Assembly (NCBI RefSeq): GCF_000946815.1
Contig: NZ_CDRZ01000241.1
Coordinates: forward strand, 1-39,073
From: Syntrophaceticus schinkii
GTDB lineage: Bacteria; Bacillota; DSM-12270; Thermacetogeniales; Thermacetogeniaceae
Reading direction: 5' to 3'
DNA: 39,073 bases
Part shown: one piece after another, positions 7,245 through 17,040 of the stretch
How positions within the stretch are numbered: the first letter of the stretch is position 1
Layout of the letters: each line of letters begins with the position of its first letter
Notes under the pieces: model-generated
The model's database searches: none
Seen by the model: the letters and a program-made list of their open reading frames with translations, nothing else
What the model was told of the DNA's origin: nothing
Made by a program: the position numbers and the translations under genes

Positions 7245-8837
7245 ATGAAGGATAAGCCGAAAATTTTAGTCGGTGACAAAATAGTTGATGAGGCCCTGGA
7301 GATGCTGCGGGCCGAGGCTGATGTGGATCTGAAAAGAGGGATCAAACAGCCTGAATTAGAGGAGATCATCGAAAACTACGATGCCCTGATCGTGCGCAGT
7401 GTCCCCCTGGTGACTGAAGAGGTCATCAAGAGGGGTAAGAAGCTGAAAGTAGTCGGCCGCGCCGGTAACGGGGTAGATAATATAGATCTGGAGACCGCCA
7501 CACAACAGGGAGTGGTGGTGGTGAATACACCGGACAGCAACAGCTTTTCCGCCGGGGAGCAAACGATTGCATTGATGCTTGCTTCTGCCAGGAACCTTCC
7601 CCAGGCCCACCAAACTGTCAAAGAAGGTGGTTGGGGACGGAGCCGCTATATGGGCAGCGAGCTCTATGGAAAAACGGTGGGGATCGTGGGGTTGGGAAGG
7701 ATCGGCTCCTTTGTGGCCACCCGTCTCAAGGCTTTCCAGATGCGGGTGATCGCCTATGATCCTTATATCCCCCTGGAGCGCTTCAAGCGCTTTGGAGTAG
7801 AGCGTGTGGAAACATTAAATGAACTGGTGCGCCAGTCCGATATCATTACTGTGCATACCCCGAAAACCGAGGAAACCATCGGTATGATTGGAAAAGAGCA
7901 GTTCCAAATTGCTAAACCGGGTGTGCGGGTGGTCAACTGTGCCAGGGGTGGGATCATCGATGAGGGTGCCCTGGCCTGGGCACTGGAAGAAGGGATCGTG
8001 GCCAGTGCAGCACTGGATGTTTTCAGCAAGGAGCCCTGTACAGGCAACCCCCTCTTGAAGTTTGACAATGTTGTGGTTACCCCGCACCTGGGTGCTACAA
8101 CTTTTGAGGCCCAGCATCGGGTAGGCACTGATCTTGCCCGTTATGTTCTTGCTGTTCTCCGGGGGGAGATTGTTCCCAATACAGTAAATATACCCTGCCT
8201 GCTGGGTGAAGAGATTGACACCATGAGGCCGTTATTGGAGCTGGCTGAGTATCTGGGAAAACTCTACTATCAGCTGGAAAGGATGCCTGTAGAAAAGGTG
8301 GAGCTTTGCTATTATGGAGAGATCGCCCAACAAGAAACCGGAATCATCACCCTGGCTTTTTTGAAGGGGCTGCTCTCTCCGGTGATGGGTGATCAGGTTA
8401 ATCTCGTCAATGCCACATGGTTTGCTGAGAACAGGGGTATTAAGGTCTGTGAGCGGAGGGATGAGTCTAAAAGATCCGGTCATGTAAACCTGATTTCCGT
8501 TATTTTCAGAGGGAATGGGACAAAAGTGGAATTTGCAGGCACCCTGGCCGGGGATCAGACTCCCCGCATTGTCCGGGTGAATCAGTACAGGGTCGATGTC
8601 ACTCCCAGCCCCTATATGCTCTTTGTGGAACACATTGATCGCCCCGGGGTGATTGGGCCCTTTGCATCAGCTTTGGGAAAAGCCAATATCAATATCGCGA
8701 TGATGCAGGCAGCACGCAAAGTGAAAGGTGAGGAATCAATGATGATTCTTAATATAGATTCTGCGGTTGACGAGGCTACACTGGCTGATTTGCGCAAACT
8801 CGGCGGCATTTCTAATGTCAGGGTGGTCAATATGTAG
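7245..8837 (+). CDS. serA: SerA, D-3-phosphoglycerate dehydrogenase with ACT domain
   Basis: Oxidises 3-phosphoglycerate with NAD+, the first step of serine synthesis. The 530-residue reading from ATG 7245 has GGAGGAGGT at 7229-7237; a GTG at 7239 sits too close to that site. Domains: substrate-binding half (1-100 and 285-315), NAD-binding Rossmann fold with GLGRIG at about 148-153, catalytic Arg in VVNCARGGIIDE, Glu in SKEP and His281 in PHLGATTFEAQ; an intervening allosteric-substrate-binding domain (about 320-450); and a C-terminal ACT domain (about 455-530; FVEHIDRPGVIGPFASALG) for serine feedback. This is the long form typical of Bacillus and Mycobacterium SerA. Under T-box control with the aminotransferase. 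Confidence 0.97.
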   Translation: MKDKPKILVGDKIVDEALEMLRAEADVDLKRGIKQPELEEIIENYDALIVRSVPLVTEEVIKRGKKLKVVGRAGNGVDNIDLETATQQGVVVVNTPDSNSFSAGEQTIALMLASARNLPQAHQTVKEGGWGRSRYMGSELYGKTVGIVGLGRIGSFVATRLKAFQMRVIAYDPYIPLERFKRFGVERVETLNELVRQSDIITVHTPKTEETIGMIGKEQFQIAKPGVRVVNCARGGIIDEGALAWALEEGIVASAALDVFSKEPCTGNPLLKFDNVVVTPHLGATTFEAQHRVGTDLARYVLAVLRGEIVPNTVNIPCLLGEEIDTMRPLLELAEYLGKLYYQLERMPVEKVELCYYGEIAQQETGIITLAFLKGLLSPVMGDQVNLVNATWFAENRGIKVCERRDESKRSGHVNLISVIFRGNGTKVEFAGTLAGDQTPRIVRVNQYRVDVTPSPYMLFVEHIDRPGVIGPFASALGKANINIAMMQAARKVKGEESMMILNIDSAVDEATLADLRKLGGISNVRVVNM

Positions 8838-8846
8838 GTTCGCAGG

Positions 8847-10318
<1,472 letters not shown>

Positions 10319-10731
10319 TGATTAGTGGTTGGAAAAGGTCAGTTGTCTAAAGCGAATCGTAAGTGGCGCCGGTCTATGTGTGCCAGTCCTATGACAATAC
10401 AAGGCAGTTCCTGGACACTTCAGACTTCCGACTTCCGGTCTCCGACTTCCGTTTTTCAGGTTGGTCGCTGGAAAAAGGGGCTAAATTGTGCCTGGCACCC
10501 GGGTGCATAACCCGTATATATAAGTGCGCCAAATGGTGCCAGGCGGAAACAGGGGCGAAGCCGGAGGTAGGTGGTCAGAGGTATGAAAAAGTTGCCTTCT
10601 GCTCGTTCCGAAAAGCTACTTCGATCGCTGTTTTCACCATCTAATAATGCTTGCAATAAAGCGGCACGGGGATCTACTTAAAAAAGGTCAGAATTGGCCC
10701 TCCGGGCTCCCGGTTAGATTAGAGGCTCAAA
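10319..10731. repeat. Gene-free stretch made of dispersed repeats
   Basis: No credible gene. It holds a GATTAGTGGTTGGAAAAGG element (about 10318-10337) like those at 15395 and 17194; the inverted copy of the AGAAGTC repeat (10417-10472); and two TGCCTGGCACC / GGTGCCAGGC type palindromic segments at about 10488-10560. Translations such as TSDFRLPVSDFRFSGWS are repeat-derived. Just before the tRNA promoter a G/C-rich inverted pair GGCCCTCCGGGCTCC lies at about 10696-10710. Confidence 0.7.
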
Positions 10732-10761
10732 TTGACAGTGCTCGGGGCTGTGTGCTATACT
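10732..10761 (+). promoter_or_regulatory. Promoter of the Ser/Arg tRNA cluster
   Basis: Perfect TTGACA at 10732-10737 and TATACT at 10756-10761 with an 18-bp spacer and a TGTG stretch before the -10. It lies 28 bp upstream of the first tRNA, as expected for a strong stable-RNA promoter. Confidence 0.85.
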
Positions 10762-10789
10762 GAAAATCGATCTTTGTCATATTAGGTTC

Positions 10790-10879
10790 GGAGGGGTGTC
10801 CGAGTGGTTGAAGGAGGCGGTCTTGAAAACCGTTGGGCTCATACGGGCTCCGTGGGTTCGAATCCCACCCCCTCCGCCA
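10790..10879 (+). tRNA. tRNA-Ser(TGA)
   Basis: Acceptor GGAGGGG pairs with CCCCTCC; T arm GTGGG-TTCGAAT-CCCAC; anticodon arm GCGGT-CTTGAAA-ACCGT with anticodon TGA (reads UCA). It has the long class II variable arm of tRNA-Ser, discriminator G and an encoded CCA at 10877-10879. The GCCA end matches the UGGC bulge of the T-box at 6000. Confidence 0.97.
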
Positions 10880-10929
10880 TATATTGACGGAAGTACAGCA
10901 ATAAGCTATAATATATAACGCTAAAACGC

Positions 10930-11006
10930 GCGCCCGTAGCTCAATTGGATAGAGCAACAGACTACGGATCTGTAGGTTGGGGGTTCGAATCTCTCCGGGC
11001 GCACCA
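10930..11006 (+). tRNA. tRNA-Arg(ACG)
   Basis: Acceptor GCGCCCG / CGGGCGC, D arm with TAGCTCAATTGGATAGAGC, anticodon arm ACAGA-CTACGGA-TCTGT with anticodon ACG, and encoded CCA at 11004-11006. The wobble A would be converted to inosine by TadA, whose gene lies at 25562 in this window, allowing CGU, CGC and CGA to be read. Confidence 0.97.
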
Positions 11007-11019
11007 GTTTTATTAAAAT

Positions 11020-11114
11020 GGAGAGATGGCCGAGTTGGCTGAAGGCGATCGCCTGCTAAGCGATTAAGCGGGGAAAAACCTGCTTCGTGGGTTCGAATCC
11101 CACTCTCTCCGCCA
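11020..11114 (+). tRNA. tRNA-Ser(GCT)
   Basis: Acceptor GGAGAGA / TCTCTCC, anticodon arm ATCGC-CTGCTAA-GCGAT with anticodon GCT (reads AGC and AGU), long variable arm, T arm GTGGG-TTCGAAT-CCCAC and encoded CCA preceded by discriminator G. Confidence 0.97.
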
Positions 11115-11123
11115 TTTTTTTCT

Positions 11124-11200
11124 GCGCCCGTAGCTCAGGCGGATAGAGCAGCGGTTTCCTAAACCGCGTGTCGGGGGTTCGAGTCCCTCCGGGCGTGCCA
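11124..11200 (+). tRNA. tRNA-Arg(CCT)
   Basis: Acceptor GCGCCCG / CGGGCGT with a terminal G-U, anticodon arm GCGGT-TTCCTAA-ACCGC with anticodon CCT (reads AGG), T arm ending before CGGGCGT, discriminator G and encoded CCA at 11198-11200. Last gene of the cluster, followed by a terminator. Confidence 0.96.
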
Positions 11201-11210
11201 GGAAAACATC

Positions 11211-11240
11211 AAGGCCTGCAGTTTTTGCGGGTCTTATTTT
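11211..11240 (+). terminator. Terminator of the tRNA cluster
   Basis: AAGGCCTGC (11211-11219) pairs with GCGGGTCTT (11227-11235) over 9 bp with two G-U pairs, followed by ATTTT. It lies 10 nt after the last tRNA. Confidence 0.8.
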
Positions 11241-11936
11241 ATAGCAATAAAGCGAGTAAGACTCCAGAGGCATGGGTCTTTTTTTGTTTTTGGATGCATA
11301 AGCTCTTTTATTGGGGACATTTTTGGGGACACCTGAACTCTTTCCGCCTATGTGTTCGTGTCTTGACAGGACAGCATATTATTGGTAAGATATAACTAAT
11401 GTTTCGCACGGAGCGAAAAGGATGCGCTCCATTTTTTTTAACATGGCAGAATGCTAACAGGTGGAGAACAGTATCTTGGGGAGAGTTGCGGATTGTACCG
11501 GAGGAGCAATTAGTCGACTACCTGTAATAGCTACTGCACGCGATAAATGTTAACAGATTAAAGATCAATAGGGTTCTTTAACCATTTCCAGTTAAATCCC
11601 ACAACATGCCTGTCGCCACGACAGCAGCAGGGAGTTGCCATCCATTGAGATAAGCAGCAGGGATGGGACATCAAAAAGGATGAACTCCCGCGATAACCTA
11701 CCATACCACTATTTTTTATTCTCCGGGGTAGCCAAAAGTCCAACGAAACCAGAAGATTGAAAAAAGAGGCCGAAGTAAGGAATACTGCGGAAGGAAGCTC
11801 CTGGAAGCTTCAGAGATCCGACTTACGGCATCAGAGATTGATTTTCATGTTGGGGCAACATTTTGTCTTATGGTTTTTAGTTGTCTCTATTTTCTATCGG
11901 TGTATTTTTTGATGGTTGTGAAAGGAGCGATCAATT
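11241..11936. other. Gene-free stretch between tRNAs and the glycan cluster
   Basis: About 700 bp with no credible coding region. It contains TTGGGGACATTTTTGGGGACA at about 11311-11331, a short tandem TGGGGACA; the orphan terminator at 11410; and, at 11791-11856, a decayed copy of the repeat at 10401-10466 (AAGGAAGCTCCTGGAAGCTT against AAGGCAGTTCCTGGACACTT). The last 60 bp are T-rich and probably carry the promoter of the GT4 gene, though I see no clear -35/-10 pair. Confidence 0.5.
11410..11439 (+). terminator. Hairpin with long T run, orphan
   Basis: GGAGCG (11410-11415) pairs with CGCTCC (11425-11430), followed by A and eight Ts. It looks like an intrinsic terminator, but no recognisable gene ends just upstream; it may close a decayed gene or small transcript in the 11241-11409 stretch. 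Confidence 0.5.
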
Positions 11937-13148
11937 TTGAATTTTGTTAATGTGAGTACTTATTACCCCAGACAGTGTGGTCTCGCTTCGTTTTCCAAGG
12001 ACTTGAGGGATAGTCTGGTGAAGGCTGGACATAAAGTATGGATTACAGCTATTTCAGATAAGCCCTATACATACCCTGATGAGGTTTACTGTGAAATACA
12101 GCAGGGCACTAAAGGAGATTATCTTGCTGCGGCGCGTATGATCAACAATTCTCCACAGATCCAGATGGCAATAATTCAGCACGAATACGGGATCTTCGGT
12201 GGTCGTGACGGCGAATTTGTGATCGATTTTGTTGCTCATCTAAAAAAACCTTTTCTGCTTGTGACACATACTGTTTTGCCTAGTCCCACACCTGGTCAGA
12301 GGGTCATCTTGCAGATATTGGCGCGGCAAGCGGCTGCTGTGATCAGTATGTCGAGTCGTTCGGCGCACCTGTTAGGCAAAGTCTACGGTGTTCCCGGAGA
12401 AAAGATAGCGATCATTCCCCACGGGGTTCCTGCCTTTGAGCGCAAAGACAGGGAAGCCCTGAAAATGCTTTACGGCTATACAGGCAGACAGCTGATTACC
12501 ACATTCGGCCTCATCGGGCCCAGTAAAGGACTGGAGATCGGCATTCAAGCTGTGGAGAGACTTGTCGACAAGCATCCGGATGTGCTGTATCTTATAGCAG
12601 GGAGGACGCATCCTGTTTTACTGGAAAAGGAGGGTGAAAGCTACCGGGAAAGCCTGATCGAGATGTGTGCTGACCTGGGATTAGACAAGCATGTGCAGTT
12701 TATCAATCACTTCTTGGAGGTAGAGGAGTTGGGGGATCTTCTTTACATGACTGATGTTTACCTCAGTCCCTATCCAAATCGCGACCAGGCGGTGAGCGGC
12801 ACCCTGGCTTATGCTGTTGGCTGCGGGAGGGCAATCGTCTCTACACCATATGAGTATGCACTCGATGTGCTCAAAAAACAGAGATTGGGGCTTGTGGCAG
12901 CTGAGGCAACACCGCAGGCCTTGAGCAAACTCCTGGAGCAGGTGCTCTCACGGCAGACTTTGAAGATGTCGCTGGAAAAGAAGGCTACATCTTACGGTGA
13001 AACCATCAGATGGCCTGGAGTCGCTGCCCGTTATGCGGATCTGGGCAGAGAAGTCATTAAACCTAAGCTGCCGACAGGTAAGATTAAGAAAAAGGTTCTT
13101 GGCGGCACTCTGATGGCTACAGTCAAGGAAAAAGGAAGTTGGAGGTAA
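11937..13148 (+). CDS. GT4-like glycosyltransferase
   Basis: 403 residues from TTG 11937 with AAGGAG at 11921-11926; translation opens with NFVNVSTYYPRQCGLASFSK, the usual first strand and loop of GT-B enzymes in which a 'PxxxGLAxFS' segment lines the acceptor cleft. The C-terminal half holds the donor-binding Rossmann fold: TFGLIGPSKGLEIGIQAV (about 188-205), LIAGRTHP, and a D-V-Y-L-S-P-Y block with AVSGTLAYAVGCGRAIVSTP, where the usual E-x7-E is degenerate. No signal peptide or membrane helix, so it acts in the cytoplasm. The following gene starts 6 nt later. Together with the manB/manC block opposite, a GDP-mannose donor is inferred; UDP-glucose or ADP-glucose are alternatives that sequence alone cannot rule out. 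Confidence 0.85.
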   Translation: MNFVNVSTYYPRQCGLASFSKDLRDSLVKAGHKVWITAISDKPYTYPDEVYCEIQQGTKGDYLAAARMINNSPQIQMAIIQHEYGIFGGRDGEFVIDFVAHLKKPFLLVTHTVLPSPTPGQRVILQILARQAAAVISMSSRSAHLLGKVYGVPGEKIAIIPHGVPAFERKDREALKMLYGYTGRQLITTFGLIGPSKGLEIGIQAVERLVDKHPDVLYLIAGRTHPVLLEKEGESYRESLIEMCADLGLDKHVQFINHFLEVEELGDLLYMTDVYLSPYPNRDQAVSGTLAYAVGCGRAIVSTPYEYALDVLKKQRLGLVAAEATPQALSKLLEQVLSRQTLKMSLEKKATSYGETIRWPGVAARYADLGREVIKPKLPTGKIKKKVLGGTLMATVKEKGSWR

Positions 13149-13154
13149 AGAGGC

Positions 13155-14186
13155 ATGGATTACCGGTACCTGGAAAGGATGACCGATAACACCGGGATCA
13201 TCCAGTTTGCGGTTTTGGATAAGCCAAACCTTAAGAGCGGCCATACGGTGGATGATAATGCCAGGGCACTCCTCGTTGCCTTGAATATGGAGGAAAAGAG
13301 CAGGGAGAGACTGTCTCTTCTCTATACACGTTTTTTAAAGGATGCGCAGCGGAAGGATGGAAGGTGGCGCAATCTCAAGGTGCAGGAAAGCTATCTTACT
13401 GATCTCGATTCCGGAGACTGCCAGGGGAGGGCGTTTCTGGCCTGCAGTATAGCTGCCTCCTGTGACCTGGAAGAGGTGAGCAAACCGGCCCGGGAGATGC
13501 TGGAAAGAGCAGTCCCTGCCATTACACAGCTCAAGTCCCCGCGCTCCAGGGCATATGCACTTCTGGGGCTGGTTCGCTGTACCGCACTTTTTGACAGAGA
13601 GGGTGGTGCTGCAGTAAAGACTGCCCAGGAGTTCTGTGATGATCTCGTCTACACTTATAACAGATGCAAGGGCCGCGGCTGGTACTGGTTCGAGGATCAG
13701 ATTACCTATTGCAATGGGATTATTCCCCAGGCTCTGTTTGCCTGCTATTCTTTTAGTGGGAACAGCAGGGCGCGCACTATCGCAAGGGATTCTCTGGCTT
13801 TCTTGAGCGATAACCTCTTTGATGATGGTTACCTGAACATTGTGGGAAATAAGGGCTGGTGGCAGAGGGGTAAGGGAATTCCCCGCTTTGACCAGCAGCC
13901 TGTTGATGCCTGTTCGATGGTGTTGGCCTTCAAAGAGGCCTACCTGGCTACAGGGGAGAAGAAATATCTTGATTTGGCCAGGCTTGCCTGGAAGTGGTAT
14001 ACCGGGATGAATATCAATAAGGCATCCCTCTACAATCAGGAAACCGGCGGCTGCTATGATGCCCTTACCCCTGAGGGGGTTAATCTCAACCAGGGGGCCG
14101 AAGCGGTTCTTTCCTGGCTGTACAGCTCCCAGGTGTTGCAGAGCCTGGAAGGGAGTGAGGGAGCTGCAATTTCCACTGGGTGTTAA
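13155..14186 (+). CDS. (alpha/alpha)6-barrel glycosidase-like protein
   Basis: 343 residues from ATG 13155 with GGAGGT at 13140-13145, which overlaps the end of the preceding GT4 gene. It opens MDYRYLERMTDNTGIIQFAV and has GHTVDDNARALLVAL, SDLDSGD-like and WYWFEDQITYCNGIIPQALF blocks, then RFDQQPVDACSMVLAF and GGCYDALTPEGVNLNQGAEA near the end. These belong to a six-hairpin glycosidase-like family usually found next to GT4 enzymes and GH130 phosphorylases; I know no settled activity. Conserved acidic residues in the EDQ and DQQPVDA blocks could be catalytic. No signal peptide. It overlaps the next gene by 32 nt, so translation is likely coupled. Confidence 0.7.
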   Translation: MDYRYLERMTDNTGIIQFAVLDKPNLKSGHTVDDNARALLVALNMEEKSRERLSLLYTRFLKDAQRKDGRWRNLKVQESYLTDLDSGDCQGRAFLACSIAASCDLEEVSKPAREMLERAVPAITQLKSPRSRAYALLGLVRCTALFDREGGAAVKTAQEFCDDLVYTYNRCKGRGWYWFEDQITYCNGIIPQALFACYSFSGNSRARTIARDSLAFLSDNLFDDGYLNIVGNKGWWQRGKGIPRFDQQPVDACSMVLAFKEAYLATGEKKYLDLARLAWKWYTGMNINKASLYNQETGGCYDALTPEGVNLNQGAEAVLSWLYSSQVLQSLEGSEGAAISTGC

Positions 14187-15354
14187 TTACTGGCCGGCAG
14201 GTAAGGCGATGTACTGGTGGCAAGATTTTGATGCCGCTGAGGTGGAGCAGGATTTTAGCAGGCTGGCAGATGCCCGGTTTCAGGTGGTGCGGGTTTTTCT
14301 CACCTGGGAGGACTTCCAGCCTGCACCCAGCAGGGTTTCCACCGGGTGTCTGAATCACCTGGTTGCTGTTGCTGATGTGGCTGCCAACTGCAAGATAATG
14401 ATCCAGCCGACCTTTTTCTGCGGCCATATGAGTGGAGTCAACTGGATGCCGGAGTGGATGCTGGGTGGCCCAGCCCGGGGGCGTTTCCCAGTGATCAGCG
14501 GCGGCCGGCTGCGCCATGCGGAGATCCGGAATTTTTACAGCGAACGGGAAATCATTAAGGCTCAGCAGCTGCAGTGCCGGGAGGTTGCACAGGCACTCCA
14601 GGGTCACCCTGCTCTGTGGGCCTTTGACCTGGGCAATGAATCCTCAAATTGTGTTATTCCCCCGGATCGCCAGGCAGCCAGGGATTGGCTGGCAGCTGTG
14701 GTGGGGGAACTGAAAGGGGTTTCCGGTCTTCCGGTCACCATCGGCCTTCATGCAGAGGACCTGGAGGAGGACCGTAAGCTGGGGCCGGCTGATGCAGCCC
14801 TTTACTGTGATTTTTTGTGTATGCACGGCTACCCTTTCTACCTGGACTGGGTGGACAACCCCCTTGATGCAGAGGTGCTCCCTTTTTTGGGGTTGATCAC
14901 ACACTGGCTGGGGGGTAAAAGGGTTCTTTTTCAGGAATTCGGGGTATCTGATCAGATACTGCAGCAGGAGTATCCCGGGGAAGTAGAAGAAGGGGGTGCA
15001 CTGTATTATCGCAAAGCCTTGCACCTTTTACGGTCGGCGGGCATGTGGGGTGCCTTTGCCTGGTGTTACAGTGATTATCAACCACATCTTTTCGGGAAAC
15101 CCCCCTTAAAGGAAAATCCCCATGAAAGACACTTTGGGTTATTTAAGGCTGATGGCAGCCCCAAAAAGGCAGTGAGCGTTTTTCAGGAATTGGCGAAAGA
15201 GATAAAAGGGGCAGCGGACCGCTGTGGTGTATGTGCTGCCGCAGATGTTTCCTGGCTGAAAGGGGAAGATCCTGAGCGGTTTTATGATAACCCGCTGGTT
15301 GAACTCAAAAGACTCTATAACGCGTGCAAGGGGGACAGTCCCCAGTGCATGTGA
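14155..15354 (+). CDS. Clan GH-A (GH5-like) glycoside hydrolase
   Basis: I start at GTG 14155, inside the end of the previous gene, because the family begins near LGVNYWPAGKAMYWWQDFD; the longer in-frame opening at 14056 translates the neighbour's sequence in another frame. That gives 399 residues. It is a TIM-barrel retaining glycosidase: RVFLTWEDFQP (about 46-56), acid/base Glu162 in FDLGNESSN, and nucleophile Glu261 in VLFQEFGVSD, the spacing of clan GH-A. Closest in look to beta-mannanase or glucanase-type GH5 enzymes. There is no signal peptide, unusual for this class, so its substrate is probably intracellular. The last codons (ACKGDSPQCM) and the stop are encoded by a hairpin repeat (15323-15351), so the original C-terminus may have been altered. 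Confidence 0.8.
   Translation: MRELQFPLGVNYWPAGKAMYWWQDFDAAEVEQDFSRLADARFQVVRVFLTWEDFQPAPSRVSTGCLNHLVAVADVAANCKIMIQPTFFCGHMSGVNWMPEWMLGGPARGRFPVISGGRLRHAEIRNFYSEREIIKAQQLQCREVAQALQGHPALWAFDLGNESSNCVIPPDRQAARDWLAAVVGELKGVSGLPVTIGLHAEDLEEDRKLGPADAALYCDFLCMHGYPFYLDWVDNPLDAEVLPFLGLITHWLGGKRVLFQEFGVSDQILQQEYPGEVEEGGALYYRKALHLLRSAGMWGAFAWCYSDYQPHLFGKPPLKENPHERHFGLFKADGSPKKAVSVFQELAKEIKGAADRCGVCAAADVSWLKGEDPERFYDNPLVELKRLYNACKGDSPQCM
15323..15351. repeat. Hairpin repeat overlapping the GH-A gene 3' end
   Basis: CGTGCA (15323-15328) pairs with TGCATG (15346-15351) with one G-U; the loop holds GGGGACAGTCCCC. It is the same dialect as 5648-5676. The repeat is translated as the C-terminus of the glycosidase and the stop codon follows at 15352-15354. 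Confidence 0.8.
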
Positions 15355-15661
15355 GCGATTGGTAAATTAGTGGTTGGTGGTTGGTCGTTGGTTGTTAGTC
15401 GTTAGTCGTTGGAAAAAGATGATACAGTGAGGACGGTTTATGTTGCATGCATCCTGAATACGGTGAATACGGAGACCGCACCAAATTCCGAGAGTAGAGT
15501 GCAAGGAGGATAGTCCCGGTGTATTTTGCGATGCCTCAAATCAAACTTGATGCATTTACACAGGGATCAGGAGAACCGTCCAAAATGAGATGTGGGAAGT
15601 GGGAGGTTGGAAGTGGGAATAGATGTCTGAGAGATCAAGAGAACCGTCCCTGTGATCTCTG
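15355..15661. repeat. Repeat mosaic before the GT4-PMI gene
   Basis: No gene. In order: TTAGTGGTTGG/TTAGTCG units ending in a 29-bp element (15395-15423, TTAGTCGTTAGTCGTTGG then AAAAAGATGAT); a degenerate GTGCA-type hairpin near 15499-15520; a degenerate GAGAACCGTCC copy at about 15551-15583; a 40-bp element at 15587-15626 (GAGATGTGGGAAGTGGGAGG onward); and a perfect hairpin with AGAGATCA (15630-15637) / TGATCTCT (15653-15660) around GAGAACCGTCCC. The 29-bp and 40-bp elements recur after the gene at 17194-17222 and 17054-17093, one mismatch each. Confidence 0.8.
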
Positions 15662-15678
15662 AATGGAGGAGAGGATTT

Positions 15679-17040
15679 ATGAAGATTGCCTTATTATCGC
15701 CAATTGCATGGAGAACACCGCCGAGGCATTATGGGCCCTGGGAGAGGGTGGTTTCACTCCTTTGTGAGGGCCTGGTGGAAAAGGGGGTGGATGTCACTCT
15801 GTTTGCTACCGGGGATTCTCAGACTGCAGGAAAGCTGGAGTACGTCAGCAAAAGATCCTATGAAGAGGATGACTCACTGGATCCCAAGGTTTGGGAAGCC
15901 CTGCACATTGCGCATTTTTTTGAACAGGCTGAAGAATATGATCTGATTCATAATCATTTTGATTTCCTGCCCCTGACCTACAGCAGGTTGGTGGATACAC
16001 CGATGGTCACCACCATCCACGGTTTTTCCTCTCAGCAGATTCTCCCTGTTTACAAAGAGTACAGTGACCGGAGTTATTATGTCTCGATCAGTGATGCGGA
16101 CCGCGATCCTCAACTCCCGTATTTGGCTACTGTTTATCATGGAATCGATCTGGAGTCCTTTGAGTTTGCACCGGAGAGAGGGGATTACCTGCTCTATTTC
16201 GGGCGCATTCATCCGGACAAGGGCACCTGTGAGGCCATTGAGATCGCCCGCAGGTTCCAGATGAGGCTCGTTATCGCCGGGATTATCCAGGATGAGGAGT
16301 ACTACCGGGAGCAGGTGGCACCTGAGCTTGATCAACAGCGGGTGGTTTATGTGGGGCATGTGGGGCCTGAGCGGCGGAATCTCATGTTGGGCGGAGCTTA
16401 TGCACTTCTGCATCCCATTAATTTCGCAGAACCCTTTGGCTTGAGTGTTGTTGAATCTATGGCTTGTGGTACGCCTGTGGTGGCTTTCGATAAGGGGTCG
16501 ATGCCGGAGGTGATCAGGGATCAGGAAACAGGCTTTCTGGTCAAGGGCATCGATCAGGCAGTAGAAGCACTGGGCAAGATTCCGGAGCTCGACCGCGGAG
16601 CCTGCCGCCGCTGGGTAGAGAACCGCTTCAGCCGGGAGCGCATGGTGAACGATTATCTGGATGTCTATAAGATGATCCTGGAAAAGGAAAAGCCCGGGAT
16701 GCGTTATGCAAACACACCCTGGGGGCGCTGGGAAGTCCTGTTGGATGCACCTGACCACAAGGTCAAAAGGATCACCGTGAATCCGGGCAAGCGCTTAAGC
16801 TACCAGAAGCACTTCAAAAGACAGGAACACTGGTTTATGGTTTCCGGACAGGCTCTGGTAACCCTTGACGGAGAGGGTATACCCCTCACCGCAGGGCAGT
16901 CGGTGGATATTCCACAGGAGGCAGCACACCGGATGGCCAATCCCGGGGAAACACCGCTCATCTTCATTGAAACCCAGACCGGCAGCTACTTTGGTGAGGA
17001 TGATATTGTGCGCTTGGAGGATGATTACGGCCGTAAGTAG
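15679..17040 (+). CDS. GT4 glycosyltransferase fused to type II phosphomannose isomerase cupin
   Basis: 453 residues from ATG 15679, with GGAGGAGAGG at 15664-15673 (an upstream in-frame ATG at 15652 lies inside a repeat). Residues 1-340 are a complete GT-B GT4 enzyme: N-terminal acceptor fold, LLYFGRIHPDKG (171-182), the E-x7-E pair E251/E259 in NFAEPFGLSVVESMACG, and a closing helix. Residues 341-453 are a cupin that reads like the C-terminal half of bifunctional ManC/AlgA: WGRWEVLLDAPDHKVKRI, putative metal ligands Q376, H378, E383/H384 and H417, and the signature TGSYFGEDDIVRLEDDYGR. Such cupins interconvert mannose-6-phosphate and fructose-6-phosphate. The manC gene at 22342-23412 lacks exactly this domain. 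Inferred: a GDP-mannose-dependent transferase carrying its own isomerase, or a cupin reused for sugar sensing. Confidence 0.9.
   Translation: MKIALLSPIAWRTPPRHYGPWERVVSLLCEGLVEKGVDVTLFATGDSQTAGKLEYVSKRSYEEDDSLDPKVWEALHIAHFFEQAEEYDLIHNHFDFLPLTYSRLVDTPMVTTIHGFSSQQILPVYKEYSDRSYYVSISDADRDPQLPYLATVYHGIDLESFEFAPERGDYLLYFGRIHPDKGTCEAIEIARRFQMRLVIAGIIQDEEYYREQVAPELDQQRVVYVGHVGPERRNLMLGGAYALLHPINFAEPFGLSVVESMACGTPVVAFDKGSMPEVIRDQETGFLVKGIDQAVEALGKIPELDRGACRRWVENRFSRERMVNDYLDVYKMILEKEKPGMRYANTPWGRWEVLLDAPDHKVKRITVNPGKRLSYQKHFKRQEHWFMVSGQALVTLDGEGIPLTAGQSVDIPQEAAHRMANPGETPLIFIETQTGSYFGEDDIVRLEDDYGRK

Noticed and set aside
10363-10644. ORF of 93 residues before the tRNA cluster
   Set aside because: Encoded by dispersed repeats (TSDFRLPVSDFRFSGWS); such ORFs recur wherever the repeat occurs.
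10727-11273. Minus-strand ORFs with GWDSNPRSP and [11 protein letters not shown]
   Set aside because: Classical spurious translations of tRNA genes read backwards.
15874-16758. Minus-strand ORF of 294 residues
   Set aside because: Shadow of the GT4-PMI gene; no family features and the sense frame is clearly coding.
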